Shown piece after piece: positions 37,816 to 46,862 of a stretch of 64,000 nt of DNA. The position numbers and the translations under genes were made by a program. Location: positions 3,929,501-3,993,500 of the forward strand of contig NZ_CP125098.1 in the NCBI RefSeq assembly GCF_030020805.1, read 5' to 3'. This DNA is from Paenibacillus sp. RC67. Its GTDB lineage: Bacteria > Bacillota > Bacilli > Paenibacillales > NBRC-103111. Under the pieces are notes generated by a model. That model saw nothing but the letters and a program-made list of their open reading frames with translations. It was not told the DNA's origin and did no database searches. The stretch's first letter is position 1. Every line of letters begins with the position of its first letter.

Positions 37816-39202
37816 CGGAAGTCACAGCTCCTTTTTGTTGTTGTGTAACACGAATTCGCTGCTTACTCTCGCGTATTTCAGCAAGAAATTGCGGCCACCA
37901 CTGACTCTGTGCGGATCTGCTATCCAACTTAGCCTTCTCCGCCCAGTTGCGTTCCATTAAAGACTCTCCAAATTGAGTCAGCTTCTCGAGACTTTCAAAT
38001 TCAGGCACAAGCCATCTTCGTCCAATTTGAGCATGGAGCACCTCATCGGCCCAATCGTAATCCTGGAACGTTTTGGCTAATTCGTTATCCGATTGCTTGG
38101 CAATGGCCCATTCAAGCTGCTTTCCCGTTTTGCGAGGCATCAGGCCTTGCTCGATATACCACAAGATCACATGGGCTTCGAGAGGCTTGAAGCAACAATT
38201 GAGCGCCATGCTCGTTCTATACTCGATTGGGTATTTATAGAACTCTACTCCGTCCTGATACAACCCTACTTCACCTAACATGGCATGACGGGCCTCATCC
38301 CACAGCTGACGACTCAGGTCCTGGTAATACTCCCATGGCTTGCCCTCGGTTTGGTAAATAATCGGTCCCATCCATTCGGGAACGTCCATTTCTCTCAATC
38401 GTTTATAGATAAGAGCATATGTTCGTTCGTCCGCAAGGAGACTATCGTCCACATAATACTCATCGATTTTTGCTGCGGCATTATAGGGGTCTATAAATCT
38501 GTCGTCTCTACTTGGTTCCAGCTTCATTACGTACCGGCTGCCGTCGGAGCGAGGAGTTTTCTGGGGCGCGTCCTCAGGACGCTTCGATTCACCGGAGATT
38601 CCCCCTGCTTCCTGCAGAAAGCTCTCTAAATGCTTCTGCCACTCCGTCGACCGAGCTTCGTCTTCGTCTGTTTGAATCAGAGCTTGGATAGCAGATTCGC
38701 CCCAAGCCATCATTTCTTCCTGCTCCGCCGCTATCATTTTCAGAACTCTGCAAGTAGGATGATCCACCAGTGAATTGGTTTCACACAGATGCTTCCTGAC
38801 GGCTCGAAGCAGCTCCGGCTTAGCAACCCGATATAGTCCGACCACAAGCTCAAGCGTGGATTGAGCGCGTATCAGTTCTTGGAAGAAAGCTTCTAGACGC
38901 ACATCCGGCACTTTATCTAAATGTAGAGGCGGCTCCCGCATTTCCATAACCCGTTTGCGCAGCGCAGCGCTGTGCTCTGCCTCAAGCCAAATGTGAAGAC
39001 TGAATGCGCATTTCACTTCCCATTCAGGAACATTAGCAATATGGGCGGCAAAAACCTGGTTCAATTGAGAAACGGCATAGATATACCTTTTCAACAGGTT
39101 AACGTTACGATCAATATCGTAACCGAGCGCACAGGCTTCTTCGTAGCTGCATATTCCGGCAAGCGGAATCATTCCTAAATTGTTATTTATTACTCTTTGC
39201 AT
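37799..39202 (-). CDS. Ferritin-like protein with two helical-bundle halves, function unknown
   Basis: A 467-residue, mostly helical soluble protein that I cannot assign to a named family. Both halves carry metal-ligand-like helices. In the first half these are WLEAEHSAALR (Glu76/His77 area) and AAEQEEMMAW (about 158-167). In the second half they are LWDEARHAMLGEVGL (Glu303, His306), KPLEAHVILW (Glu342, His344) and WADEVLHAQIG (Glu387, His390). The Glu-x-x-His pairs resemble duplicated ferritin-like di-iron bundles separated by a charged linker (about 175-225). It opens the operon with SDR, esterase and GH38. AGGAGG precedes the ATG, and a TATAAT lies at 39262-39267. Confidence 0.65.
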   Translation of the reverse strand: MQRVINNNLGMIPLAGICSYEEACALGYDIDRNVNLLKRYIYAVSQLNQVFAAHIANVPEWEVKCAFSLHIWLEAEHSAALRKRVMEMREPPLHLDKVPDVRLEAFFQELIRAQSTLELVVGLYRVAKPELLRAVRKHLCETNSLVDHPTCRVLKMIAAEQEEMMAWGESAIQALIQTDEDEARSTEWQKHLESFLQEAGGISGESKRPEDAPQKTPRSDGSRYVMKLEPSRDDRFIDPYNAAAKIDEYYVDDSLLADERTYALIYKRLREMDVPEWMGPIIYQTEGKPWEYYQDLSRQLWDEARHAMLGEVGLYQDGVEFYKYPIEYRTSMALNCCFKPLEAHVILWYIEQGLMPRKTGKQLEWAIAKQSDNELAKTFQDYDWADEVLHAQIGRRWLVPEFESLEKLTQFGESLMERNWAEKAKLDSRSAQSQWWPQFLAEIRESKQRIRVTQQQKGAVTSDELVK

Positions 39203-39381
39203 ATTAGAATAAAACCTCCTTGAGAGTGCTAATGTACAGAAGAATACGTTATCTTGTTTGTATTATAAGGTCTGCTCTACTTTCAAAGCTTTGTTATCCC
39301 TTTTTCATTTTTTGTCAAAACTTATTGTTCTTTTGGACATAGTCTGATATTTTGGACACAGGGAATCAAGGGAGGTTGAGA

Positions 39382-40266
39382 ATGAAGTCATTTCACGAAA
39401 TCATTATCCGTCATCCGCTGCTGCCTTTTATTCGAGAAACAGGGTATGCAGTACGGGAACCATGGTATTTGCCGGAGCGGCGGCTCCTTGATTATTTGCT
39501 TATTTATGTTCAGGAAGGACATTTCATTGTGGAAACGAGCGGAGAAGAGCATCATTTTCATGAAGGAGAATTCTGCCTTATTCAGCCAGACCAACTGCAT
39601 ACGCTGAGAGGCGTAACACGAACTATCACTCCCTTTGCTCATATGGATTTTTTTTACACGGAAGGGCGTGAACAAAGCTTTCCGACACTTCCAGGTCAAA
39701 CTGACCTAAGCGCATATTCGCAGTTTCTTCAGCCACGCTTAAACGATATTTCGGGCATTCATATTCCTCTGAAATTTCGGCCTTCCCAACCGTCGGCTTT
39801 TAAAGAAACCATGCTAAAAATGATTGGATTGTGGGAGCATGGTGACTTGTACAGTCACTTGGAAGCTACACATTTAGCGAGTGAATTAGTGCTATCTCTG
39901 CTCAAAGGCCATATGGAAAAGCCAGCTGTCCAATTTCAGAAGCCTCAATCCTTAAACTGGATAACCTCTTATTTTTCGTTTCATTTATCAGAACCGCTTT
40001 CTTTGTCAGACATGGCAAAACGTGCTCAGCTCTCTCCGTCCCGTTTCTCCGTTGTGTTTAAAGAGCATTTCGGCGTGTCTCCCCATCAATATTTAATGAG
40101 GTTAAGAATTCAACATGCACAAGAGCTGATCAAAAACTCCTCTTTTCCGATCCAGGAAATTGCGGAATATTGCGGTTTTGCCGATATTCATCATTTTTCC
40201 AAAGCTTTCAAGAAAATTAGCGGTACATCCCCTGGGGTATATCGGAGAACCGAGTCCATACTTTAA
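39382..40266 (+). CDS. AraC-family transcriptional regulator
   Basis: A protein of about 294 residues with an N-terminal cupin (EEHHFHEGEFCLIQPDQLHTL) and a C-terminal double helix-turn-helix (PLSLSDMAKRAQLSPSRFSVVF, FPIQEIAEYCGFADIHHFSKAF). The ATG at 39382 follows GGGAGG by seven bases; an in-frame upstream start at 39352 lacks one. It is divergent from the ferritin-like/SDR/esterase/GH38 operon across a 180-base region and is the likely activator of it. Confidence 0.9.
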   Translation: MKSFHEIIIRHPLLPFIRETGYAVREPWYLPERRLLDYLLIYVQEGHFIVETSGEEHHFHEGEFCLIQPDQLHTLRGVTRTITPFAHMDFFYTEGREQSFPTLPGQTDLSAYSQFLQPRLNDISGIHIPLKFRPSQPSAFKETMLKMIGLWEHGDLYSHLEATHLASELVLSLLKGHMEKPAVQFQKPQSLNWITSYFSFHLSEPLSLSDMAKRAQLSPSRFSVVFKEHFGVSPHQYLMRLRIQHAQELIKNSSFPIQEIAEYCGFADIHHFSKAFKKISGTSPGVYRRTESIL

Positions 40267-40280
40267 ATAACTTTAACCTA

Positions 40281-40318
40281 AAAAAGAAAACCGCAGCGCA
40301 TAGGTTATGCGCTTGCGG
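40281..40318 (-). terminator. Rho-independent terminator overlapping the MFS gene end
   Basis: On the minus strand a long stem (CCGCAAGCGCATA against TATGCGCTGCGG, one bulge) is followed by TTTTCTTTTTT. The upstream arm includes the last codons and stop of the MFS gene. The stem can also form on the plus strand and may stop AraC transcription. Confidence 0.8.
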
Positions 40319-41801
40319 CTTCCGTTTCTTTCTTGGACAAAATTTCTTTTTTCAAAAACCAGCAGAGGATGAACGCGGCAACTACGAAGATCAACGATAT
40401 GGTAAACATGTTTTGAAACGCATGAGCAAACACCGTTTTTACCTGTAGCAATAGATCAGGTGAAATTCCTTGCGGGATCCCGCCCGTTTGGATATGCTCA
40501 GCCGTACCGGAAGGAAGCTGATCGCTGAGATCGGCTACGCCACTTTTTATGTTACGGGCCAACATGCTGCCGAATACGCTTAACCCTATCGTCGCCCCAA
40601 GCGATTGAAACAGCTGAACGGTTGACAAGGCAATGCCGCTGTCTTTGGAATCGACAGATTCTTGAACAATGAGGTTATCTCCGCCGAACAGCGCGCCAAG
40701 TCCGACCCCAAGTATAAAGAAGCTAATCACGATGAATAGTATGGTTGTACTGACCTGAATCTGCATCAACAGGAAGAACCCGATGATCGGCAGCAGGAAC
40801 GATACAATGAACAGATTTCGATAAGCGACTCGCGTAATGAGAAACCCGTTTACGATACTCGACGGTATAGCCCCAGCCATAAAGGCAAGTGTCAAATAGC
40901 CCGATGCTGTTGGCGAGAGCCCCATCACATTTTGTGCAAAGAAAGGAAACGACGCTATCCCCCCCATCAAGCCCATCATCAAGATAAACACCAGTGTTGA
41001 TAGAACGACTACATTTCGATTAGTAAATAGATGAAGAGGAATGATAGGCTCCTTCACTCTTGACTCAATGTAAATTAACAAAATAAAGAAGATGAAGGAC
41101 AATGCCAACAAACCAATGATAATAGGTGAAGACCAAGAATAGCCTTGATTATCAATCAGTACCGGAGCCAGCAGCAGTGAGAATAAAGCAAGGATCAAGG
41201 TCACTGCTCCGCTCCAATCAATAGATCGCTTCTCTTCACCAATCGATTCGCGCATTCCAACGGCCAAGACGGCAGCAGCAAGTACGCCAACGGGAATGTT
41301 AATAAGGAATACCCAATGCCAATTCATGTGTCCGACTAAATATCCCCCCACGGTTGGTCCTAACAGTTGCGGAAGAATCATAAGCGGACCGAAGAGACTT
41401 TGGATTTTGGCACGCTGCTCTAACGGGTATGTCTCACCGATAATAACCAACGCTAGAGGCATAAGCCCGCCCGCTCCTATTCCTTGAATACCGCGTCCGA
41501 TCAGAAGCCATGTCATCGAATTCGCAAATCCACTTACGATCGAGCCTGTAATGAATAAGCCCATACAAATCAAGTAAATCCGTTTACGGCCGAATAAATC
41601 AGCCAGCTTGCCTAGAATCGGCATGAACATCGTTACTGCAAGCATGTAGATTCCGGCTACCCAACCGTACAGTGATAATCCGTGAAGCTCACGGATTATC
41701 GTCGGCATCGCGGTGGAGACGATCGTTTCGTCAAGCTCCGCGAAGATAAGACCGAGTATCAGTCCGGTAAGAACCAATGTTTTGTTGTTTGTTTTTAAAA
41801 T
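40305..41801 (-). CDS. MFS multidrug transporter, DHA2 (14-helix) family, probable ATT start
   Basis: A protein of about 498 residues with 14 predicted membrane helices. ELDETIVSTAMPTI (motif D1), LADLFGRKRIYL (motif A) and GRGIQGIGAGGL identify the EmrB/QacA drug:proton antiporter group. The TTG at 41777 has no ribosome binding site. GAGGTGA at 41808-41814 lies six bases before an in-frame ATT at 41799-41801, giving the extra N-terminus (M)LKTNNKT typical of this family; the preceding codons include a TGA stop. It is probably transcribed alone. Confidence 0.88.
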   Translation of the reverse strand: MLKTNNKTLVLTGLILGLIFAELDETIVSTAMPTIIRELHGLSLYGWVAGIYMLAVTMFMPILGKLADLFGRKRIYLICMGLFITGSIVSGFANSMTWLLIGRGIQGIGAGGLMPLALVIIGETYPLEQRAKIQSLFGPLMILPQLLGPTVGGYLVGHMNWHWVFLINIPVGVLAAAVLAVGMRESIGEEKRSIDWSGAVTLILALFSLLLAPVLIDNQGYSWSSPIIIGLLALSFIFFILLIYIESRVKEPIIPLHLFTNRNVVVLSTLVFILMMGLMGGIASFPFFAQNVMGLSPTASGYLTLAFMAGAIPSSIVNGFLITRVAYRNLFIVSFLLPIIGFFLLMQIQVSTTILFIVISFFILGVGLGALFGGDNLIVQESVDSKDSGIALSTVQLFQSLGATIGLSVFGSMLARNIKSGVADLSDQLPSGTAEHIQTGGIPQGISPDLLLQVKTVFAHAFQNMFTISLIFVVAAFILCWFLKKEILSKKETEAASA

Positions 41802-41807
41802 AGCAAA

Positions 41808-41814
41808 TCACCTC
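41808..41814 (-). promoter_or_regulatory. Ribosome binding site pointing to an ATT start
   Basis: GAGGTGA on the minus strand, six bases before ATT. No ATG, GTG or TTG in the MFS frame lies between it and 41777. Confidence 0.5.
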
Positions 41815-41971
41815 AGATTCATGAATTGCCCTCATACTACGATACAAATATAAACTGAATTTAAACTGGAAAATAGAGGAGGACGCAATTCCGCATGACT
41901 GAACACAAACAACCCCTGTTTCTTCCTAAATAAGGATTCAGGAGCGGCAGGGTTTGTTTTATACAACACAG

Positions 41972-42787
41972 TTATTTATTTAGCAGACAAAATTTCTCAA
42001 TGATTTCTGCCACGGCATGGTCAAGATGCGACTTACCTAAGTAATCTGCTTTTTCTTTCAATCGGACATGGGCATTATCTACCGCAACGCCTAGTCCCGC
42101 TTCACCTATCATTTCCAGATCGTTCAAGTTGTCCCCTATCGCGATCACTTCACGAATATCGATTTGTACAAGATTTGTCAGCATTTTTAGTGCGCTTCCC
42201 TTGGATACCCCTCTGGGTAATATTTCTAAATAAGTAGGTTCGGACATGACCAACTCACAATGCTTGCCTGCCAACGGAGATAAAGCCCTCAGCACACCGT
42301 CAAAATCTTGATTTTCCTTGATGATCATGATTTTATTGACTGGCGCCTTCAGGAGAACATTCGGGTTCTCCCACCGATGACACGTTACTCTATCCTTGTT
42401 CATATAGTCCATAATGACAGGCGTTACATCATCCACCCATAGCTTGCGCTCGGAGTAAACAATGATATCCAACGAATACTCATGCAATAACTGCAAGGAT
42501 TGCTTCACGGCTTCCGCTGAGAGCAGTGCTTCAAAAAAGCATTGTCCCGTAACCAGGTCTACGATCTTTCCCCCATTATATAAAATGACAGGGAGCTGAA
42601 TATCCAGCTCCTGCGCATAGGAAAGCGCAGCATCCTCCATACGGCCCGTAGCCAGCGTGAAGAGGCCCCCCTCCTGCTGGAAACAACGGATTCTATCCTT
42701 ATTGCGATCACTTATCCTTTGCTGATGGTCTACAAGTGTTCCATCAATATCGGTCACAATCATTTTGTACAACGGTTGTAAACGCAC
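41972..42787 (-). CDS. Cof-type HAD-IIB phosphatase
   Basis: A 271-residue HAD hydrolase. MIVTDIDGTLVDHQ holds the nucleophile aspartates, the C2B cap is in the middle, and EVIAIGDNLNDLEMI is motif IV. Cof-type enzymes dephosphorylate sugar phosphates and other small phosphomonoesters. It reads from GTG at 42787, or possibly from the ATG eight codons later. It lies 84 bases downstream of the importer ATPase gene on the same strand, and an imperfect inverted repeat near 41905-41960 may terminate transcription. Confidence 0.88.
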   Translation of the reverse strand: MRLQPLYKMIVTDIDGTLVDHQQRISDRNKDRIRCFQQEGGLFTLATGRMEDAALSYAQELDIQLPVILYNGGKIVDLVTGQCFFEALLSAEAVKQSLQLLHEYSLDIIVYSERKLWVDDVTPVIMDYMNKDRVTCHRWENPNVLLKAPVNKIMIIKENQDFDGVLRALSPLAGKHCELVMSEPTYLEILPRGVSKGSALKMLTNLVQIDIREVIAIGDNLNDLEMIGEAGLGVAVDNAHVRLKEKADYLGKSHLDHAVAEIIEKFCLLNK

Positions 42788-42870
42788 TATGCCAACACAA
42801 TCCTCTCTGGAAGAGACGGTAATTTGACAGATCGCTCCCCACTAGCTTGAATATTTCCATATAAATGGGT

Positions 42871-43959
42871 TTAATGTGCAGCTGCCGCCGGCAGAACATG
42901 GATCTTCTTTTTGTCCAGTTCGAATTGAATCATGCCCTGATGAAATCCATAAATACTTGGGTTGGAGTCATCAACGGTCCACTCCATAGAATCTGCTTCT
43001 ACTACATAACGAACCATGCTCCCTTGGAAGCTGCTGCTCTTAATAACGCCGTTCTTAACATTGGGTCGCTGCTCATGTCCATTCTCTTGTGCAGCAATGG
43101 ATATGCATTCAGGTCGAATGACAAGCATCACTGGGTCACCTACTCGAAATGGATGGCTGTCTTTGCTGACCTTAAGCACAGAATCGCTGCATTGTACCAG
43201 CAGATCTTGTTCTTCCTGTCCTATCACCCTACCATGTACAAAGTTCGCTGCTCCCACAAAATTCGCCACAAAGGGACTCATTGGTTTGAAATAGATATCC
43301 ATAGGCGTGCCGCATTGAAGAATGCGTCCTTTATCAAATACAGCAATCTGATCGGAGATAGACAATGCCTCGTCTTGATCATGCGTAACGAAAATGGCGG
43401 TAATACCGAGCTTTTGCTGCAAAGCCCTCAGCTCATTCCTTACCTCGATCCTCATTTTGGCGTCTAGATTGCTTAACGGTTCATCCATCAGCAAGATGTT
43501 TTGGCCTGTGACTAATGCCCTGGCAAATGCTACCCTTTGCTGCTGACCACCGCTCATTTCTTTGGGAAATCTGCGTTCCATGCCTTGCAGACCGAACATG
43601 TCCAGCATAGAGGCCACTCTGGCTTCTGTTTCTTGTTTCGGTATCTTTTTCAGCTTTAGGCCGTAGGCAATATTCTCATACACTGTCATATGTGGGAACA
43701 ATGCATAATCCTGAAAAACCAAGGGAGTATTTCTTTTATAAACCGGAATGCCGTTCACTTTGGTTCCTTCAATATAAATATTACCGGAATCCGGCTCGTT
43801 GAAGCCTGCGATAAGACGCATCAAAGTCGTTTTGCCGCATCCGCTTGGACCGAGAAGCGTCGTGAAGCTTCCCTTGGGAATATCCAATGATATATTATCG
43901 ATGGCTTTAAAATGGCCGAACGTTTTCGTCAAATGCTCGATTTGGATCATCGGTTCCAT
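42871..43959 (-). CDS. ABC transporter ATPase, FbpC/AfuC type
   Basis: A 362-residue ATPase. Walker A is LLGPSGCGKTTLMR, the Q-loop is in PLVFQDYALFPHM, the signature is MSGGQQQRVAFARAL and Walker B is ILLMDEPLSNLDA. A C-terminal TOBE-like regulatory region follows (LVQCSDSVLKV onward). It partners the fused permease encoded just upstream and the binding protein at 45728. Fbp-type importers carry ferric iron, hexose phosphates (Afu) or aminoethylphosphonate. The context favours a phosphorylated sugar. Confidence 0.9.
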   Translation of the reverse strand: MEPMIQIEHLTKTFGHFKAIDNISLDIPKGSFTTLLGPSGCGKTTLMRLIAGFNEPDSGNIYIEGTKVNGIPVYKRNTPLVFQDYALFPHMTVYENIAYGLKLKKIPKQETEARVASMLDMFGLQGMERRFPKEMSGGQQQRVAFARALVTGQNILLMDEPLSNLDAKMRIEVRNELRALQQKLGITAIFVTHDQDEALSISDQIAVFDKGRILQCGTPMDIYFKPMSPFVANFVGAANFVHGRVIGQEEQDLLVQCSDSVLKVSKDSHPFRVGDPVMLVIRPECISIAAQENGHEQRPNVKNGVIKSSSFQGSMVRYVVEADSMEWTVDDSNPSIYGFHQGMIQFELDKKKIHVLPAAAAH

Positions 43960-43987
43960 AGCGTCTATTCTGACCCTCCTTCATCGG

Positions 43988-45625
43988 TTATGGATTTATT
44001 CTGACCTTCAACAAGATTCTGGCTGCTGCCAGAACGATAAAGGCGATGCTGATTAGCACAGCCGTAAAAGCAGCGGCGTTCCCCCATGCCCCATTCTGAA
44101 CCAAGCCCAGAATAGAGATCGTGCCGACGGAGGTTTTAGCCGAATAAATGAAGATGATCACACTTAAACAAGTGACGGATCTTAAAAACGAAACGACGAG
44201 AGCGGACATAAACGGCCCTCTGAGGAGCGGCAGCAGGATACGGCGAAATGTAGTGAAGCTGCCTGCCCCTAAGTTAAGGGAGGCCTCCTCTAATGAATGG
44301 CCGATCTGCTGCAAGCCTGCGAGACAAGCACTGTAGCAGGTCGGTAAGTTCCAGAACATTAACGCCAGCACCATAATGGCTGAAGTTCCGGTCAATTCCA
44401 TTGGTTTCTCATTAAAGGCCATAGCGAAGCCAAGTCCAAGGAATACACCGGGAACAGCTCCAGGCAGAATAGCTAGAAAATCGATCAGCTTGTTGATTCC
44501 CACTTGCTTCCTTTTGACTATATAAGCCAGCAGCATAGCTAGAAAAGCGGCTGCAATGGATGAGATCATCGCATAGGTCAAGCTGTTCGTCATTTCCCGT
44601 TTCTTGTCGAACACATAGCTGAAGTTTTTCAGGGTGAAACTCCAGTCATAGCCCCAGGTCTTCGTAAAAGCTCCATAAAATAAGACTCCATACACTGCAA
44701 GCACGATGATGGTCACGATCCCACAGAACGCGAACAAGCCCCATTTCACATAGAAAGGCACTGGATAAGGGGCAAGAGACGACTCTTTGCCAGTAATCGT
44801 TACGTAAGACCGGTCCCCCACCCACCTACGATTCAGCACAAACAGGATAAGCGCTGGTACGAGCAAAGCTGTAGAGAGCATCGCTGCCGAGGATAAGTTA
44901 AACAACCCCGACATTTGCATATATGCCTCGGTCGGCAGCATAGCATAATTGCCGGCAATGATCATGGGATTCCCGAAGTCTGCCAGCACATTCATAGCCG
45001 TAATCAGAGCTCCCCCTGCTATACCAGGTCTGCTAAGCGGGAGCACGATATCTTTAAAGACCTGCCAACGAGTCGCACCCAAGTTGTAGGCCGCATATTC
45101 CAATTGAATCGAACTCGATTTAAGCACACCAAATATGACCGCATACGCGTATGGAAAAAAGGTAATCGTCTGCACCAGCCACAGCCCATGCCAGCCGTAT
45201 ACGTCAATGCTCATATGTAAAATGTACTTGGAGACAAGTCCTTGTCTCCCAAACAGCAGGATATAGGACAAAGCAATAATAAAAGGCGGAGAAACGATGG
45301 GCAGAATGGTGATGAACTTGAACAGCCCTTTGAACGGAACTTGAAGACGGCTAATCGTGTAGGCAAATATAAAAGCAATCACGGTGCAAGACAACGTTGA
45401 AATCAATGTCAGGAATAGGCTGTGCCATGCGGCAGCGAGCCATCTTGAGTTCGTGAATATCTCCTTGTAGTCAGACAAATTAGGAAAACTGATCACCTTA
45501 TAAACCGGCCATAGGACGAAGTACATTGTAATCAGAATCACTATGGCAATAACGGCAGCTAGCAGCGGTTCCTTCTTCAATCTTCGGATCTCTGCCCATA
45601 CTTCTTTATGATTGGTTGCAATCAT
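43988..45625 (-). CDS. ABC transporter permease, fused double type (FbpB/AfuB-like)
   Basis: A protein of about 545 residues with two homologous permease halves, each ending in an EAA loop for ATPase contact (GATRWQVFKDIVLPLSRPGI and GAGSFTTFRRILLPLLRG). About 12 membrane helices are visible. The ATG at 45625 is seven bases after GAGGAG; the longer frame from GTG at 45646 would include that site. A 28-base gap precedes the ATPase gene, and a hairpin separates it from the binding-protein gene. Confidence 0.9.
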   Translation of the reverse strand: MIATNHKEVWAEIRRLKKEPLLAAVIAIVILITMYFVLWPVYKVISFPNLSDYKEIFTNSRWLAAAWHSLFLTLISTLSCTVIAFIFAYTISRLQVPFKGLFKFITILPIVSPPFIIALSYILLFGRQGLVSKYILHMSIDVYGWHGLWLVQTITFFPYAYAVIFGVLKSSSIQLEYAAYNLGATRWQVFKDIVLPLSRPGIAGGALITAMNVLADFGNPMIIAGNYAMLPTEAYMQMSGLFNLSSAAMLSTALLVPALILFVLNRRWVGDRSYVTITGKESSLAPYPVPFYVKWGLFAFCGIVTIIVLAVYGVLFYGAFTKTWGYDWSFTLKNFSYVFDKKREMTNSLTYAMISSIAAAFLAMLLAYIVKRKQVGINKLIDFLAILPGAVPGVFLGLGFAMAFNEKPMELTGTSAIMVLALMFWNLPTCYSACLAGLQQIGHSLEEASLNLGAGSFTTFRRILLPLLRGPFMSALVVSFLRSVTCLSVIIFIYSAKTSVGTISILGLVQNGAWGNAAAFTAVLISIAFIVLAAARILLKVRINP

Positions 45626-45657
45626 GACGTCACTCCTCATGGTCACTCGAAAAGTGA

Positions 45658-45692
45658 ATGAAACGGGAAATGCCTCCCATCTCCCGTTTCAT
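45658..45692. repeat. Inverted repeat between binding-protein and permease genes
   Basis: Perfect 11-base arms (ATGAAACGGGA, 45658-45668, and TCCCGTTTCAT, 45682-45692) flank a 13-base loop. With no T-run it is better read as an mRNA-stabilising or partial-termination hairpin, common after binding-protein genes that need higher expression than their permease. Confidence 0.7.
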
Positions 45693-45727
45693 CCATCTCC
45701 TTGCTGCTTACTGTCAATACTAAGTGC

Positions 45728-46840
45728 TTATTTGCCGATCATATCCGTGAATTTCTTCACGACATCCGGCTTCATTTGTGCAGCTTTGTCCCGGTCATAA
45801 TTAACCAGCTTGACATCCTCGATTTTGATCATACCATCTGGAGGAGCTACATCCTTGCGGACGGAGTAACGGTTAGACATCTTGGTATTCATTTCTCCAA
45901 CCGGCTTCGTCAAGAGCCAATCTTCGAACTTCTTGGCATTTTCGGTATTGGCTCCGCCTTTAATAACGCCGACGCCTCCAATTTCAAATGCCGTTTGCTC
46001 CGGAACGATAACTTTGATGGGATATCCTTGTTTGGCCGATTTAACGATATCATGGGCCCAGGACATTCCTGCCACGAATTCGCCGGTCGCTGTAAGATTG
46101 ATGCCATCCCCCGCTGCCGGTGTGTAATGGTGAACATTCGTGTTCAGCTTTTGCAAATATTCCCATCCTTTTTGCTCACCCAACCGGAAGAGCTGATCTG
46201 CTGCGAAAATATAACCGCCTCCTGCTGTCGCTGGGTTGGAAGTGATAAACATGCCTTTGTAAGCAGGATCGAGCAAATCATCCCAAGTCTTAGGCTCTTT
46301 AATGCCTTTGGGCTCCAGCTCCTTCTTGAACCGTTCCGTATTCAGTACGATGCCGAGCACGCCCATATACCAGCCTTGCCAATACCCCTTCGGATCATTA
46401 AACTGGCTATCGATGTCCTTGGCATTAGGCGATGTGTATTTCTCCAGCAGGCCTTGTTGAGCCAGAGGTTCATAGAACTCCACCGATCCACCGACGAAGA
46501 CATCTGCCTTGGGTGACGCTTTTTCAGCTTGAATTCTTGTGCTGGCCTCACCGGCACCGCTTAAACGCAAATATTCAATCTCGATGCCCGTGTCCTCTTT
46601 GAATTTTTTTTGGATTTGAACAATGTCATCCTCGTTAAGCGCCGCATACACAACCAATTTGCCGGAGCCTTTGGGAGGTGAGCTTGGCTGTGTGCTCGTT
46701 GTCGACGCCGGTGCCGCACCTGCGTTGCTCGAGGCTGCCTGATTCCCCTTGCTGCTTCCACATGCCGTTAACAAGATGGTGCAAACTAACATAGCTGCTG
46801 TTGCCAGACTAACCGCTTTGTTACTTCCTCTTCTAGACAT
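45728..46840 (-). CDS. Solute-binding lipoprotein, Fbp/Afu type
   Basis: A lipoprotein of about 370 residues. The ATG at 46840 follows GGAGG by eight bases and begins MSRRGSNKAVSLATAAMLV with lipobox LTAC. The mature protein starts with a Ser/Ala/Pro linker and KLVVYAALNEDDIVQIQKKF, matching the ferric-iron/hexose-phosphate binding family. The tyrosine ligands of true ferric-binding proteins are not evident in the expected C-terminal region, which slightly favours a non-iron ligand. It lies 22 bases after the LacI gene. Confidence 0.85.
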   Translation of the reverse strand: MSRRGSNKAVSLATAAMLVCTILLTACGSSKGNQAASSNAGAAPASTTSTQPSSPPKGSGKLVVYAALNEDDIVQIQKKFKEDTGIEIEYLRLSGAGEASTRIQAEKASPKADVFVGGSVEFYEPLAQQGLLEKYTSPNAKDIDSQFNDPKGYWQGWYMGVLGIVLNTERFKKELEPKGIKEPKTWDDLLDPAYKGMFITSNPATAGGGYIFAADQLFRLGEQKGWEYLQKLNTNVHHYTPAAGDGINLTATGEFVAGMSWAHDIVKSAKQGYPIKVIVPEQTAFEIGGVGVIKGGANTENAKKFEDWLLTKPVGEMNTKMSNRYSVRKDVAPPDGMIKIEDVKLVNYDRDKAAQMKPDVVKKFTDMIGK

Positions 46841-46862
46841 CGTTTCATCCTCCATTTGATTA

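Noticed and set aside
45701..46516. Plus-strand open frame of 271 residues
   Set aside because: Antisense to the Fbp/Afu-type binding protein, which has a signal peptide and family motifs.
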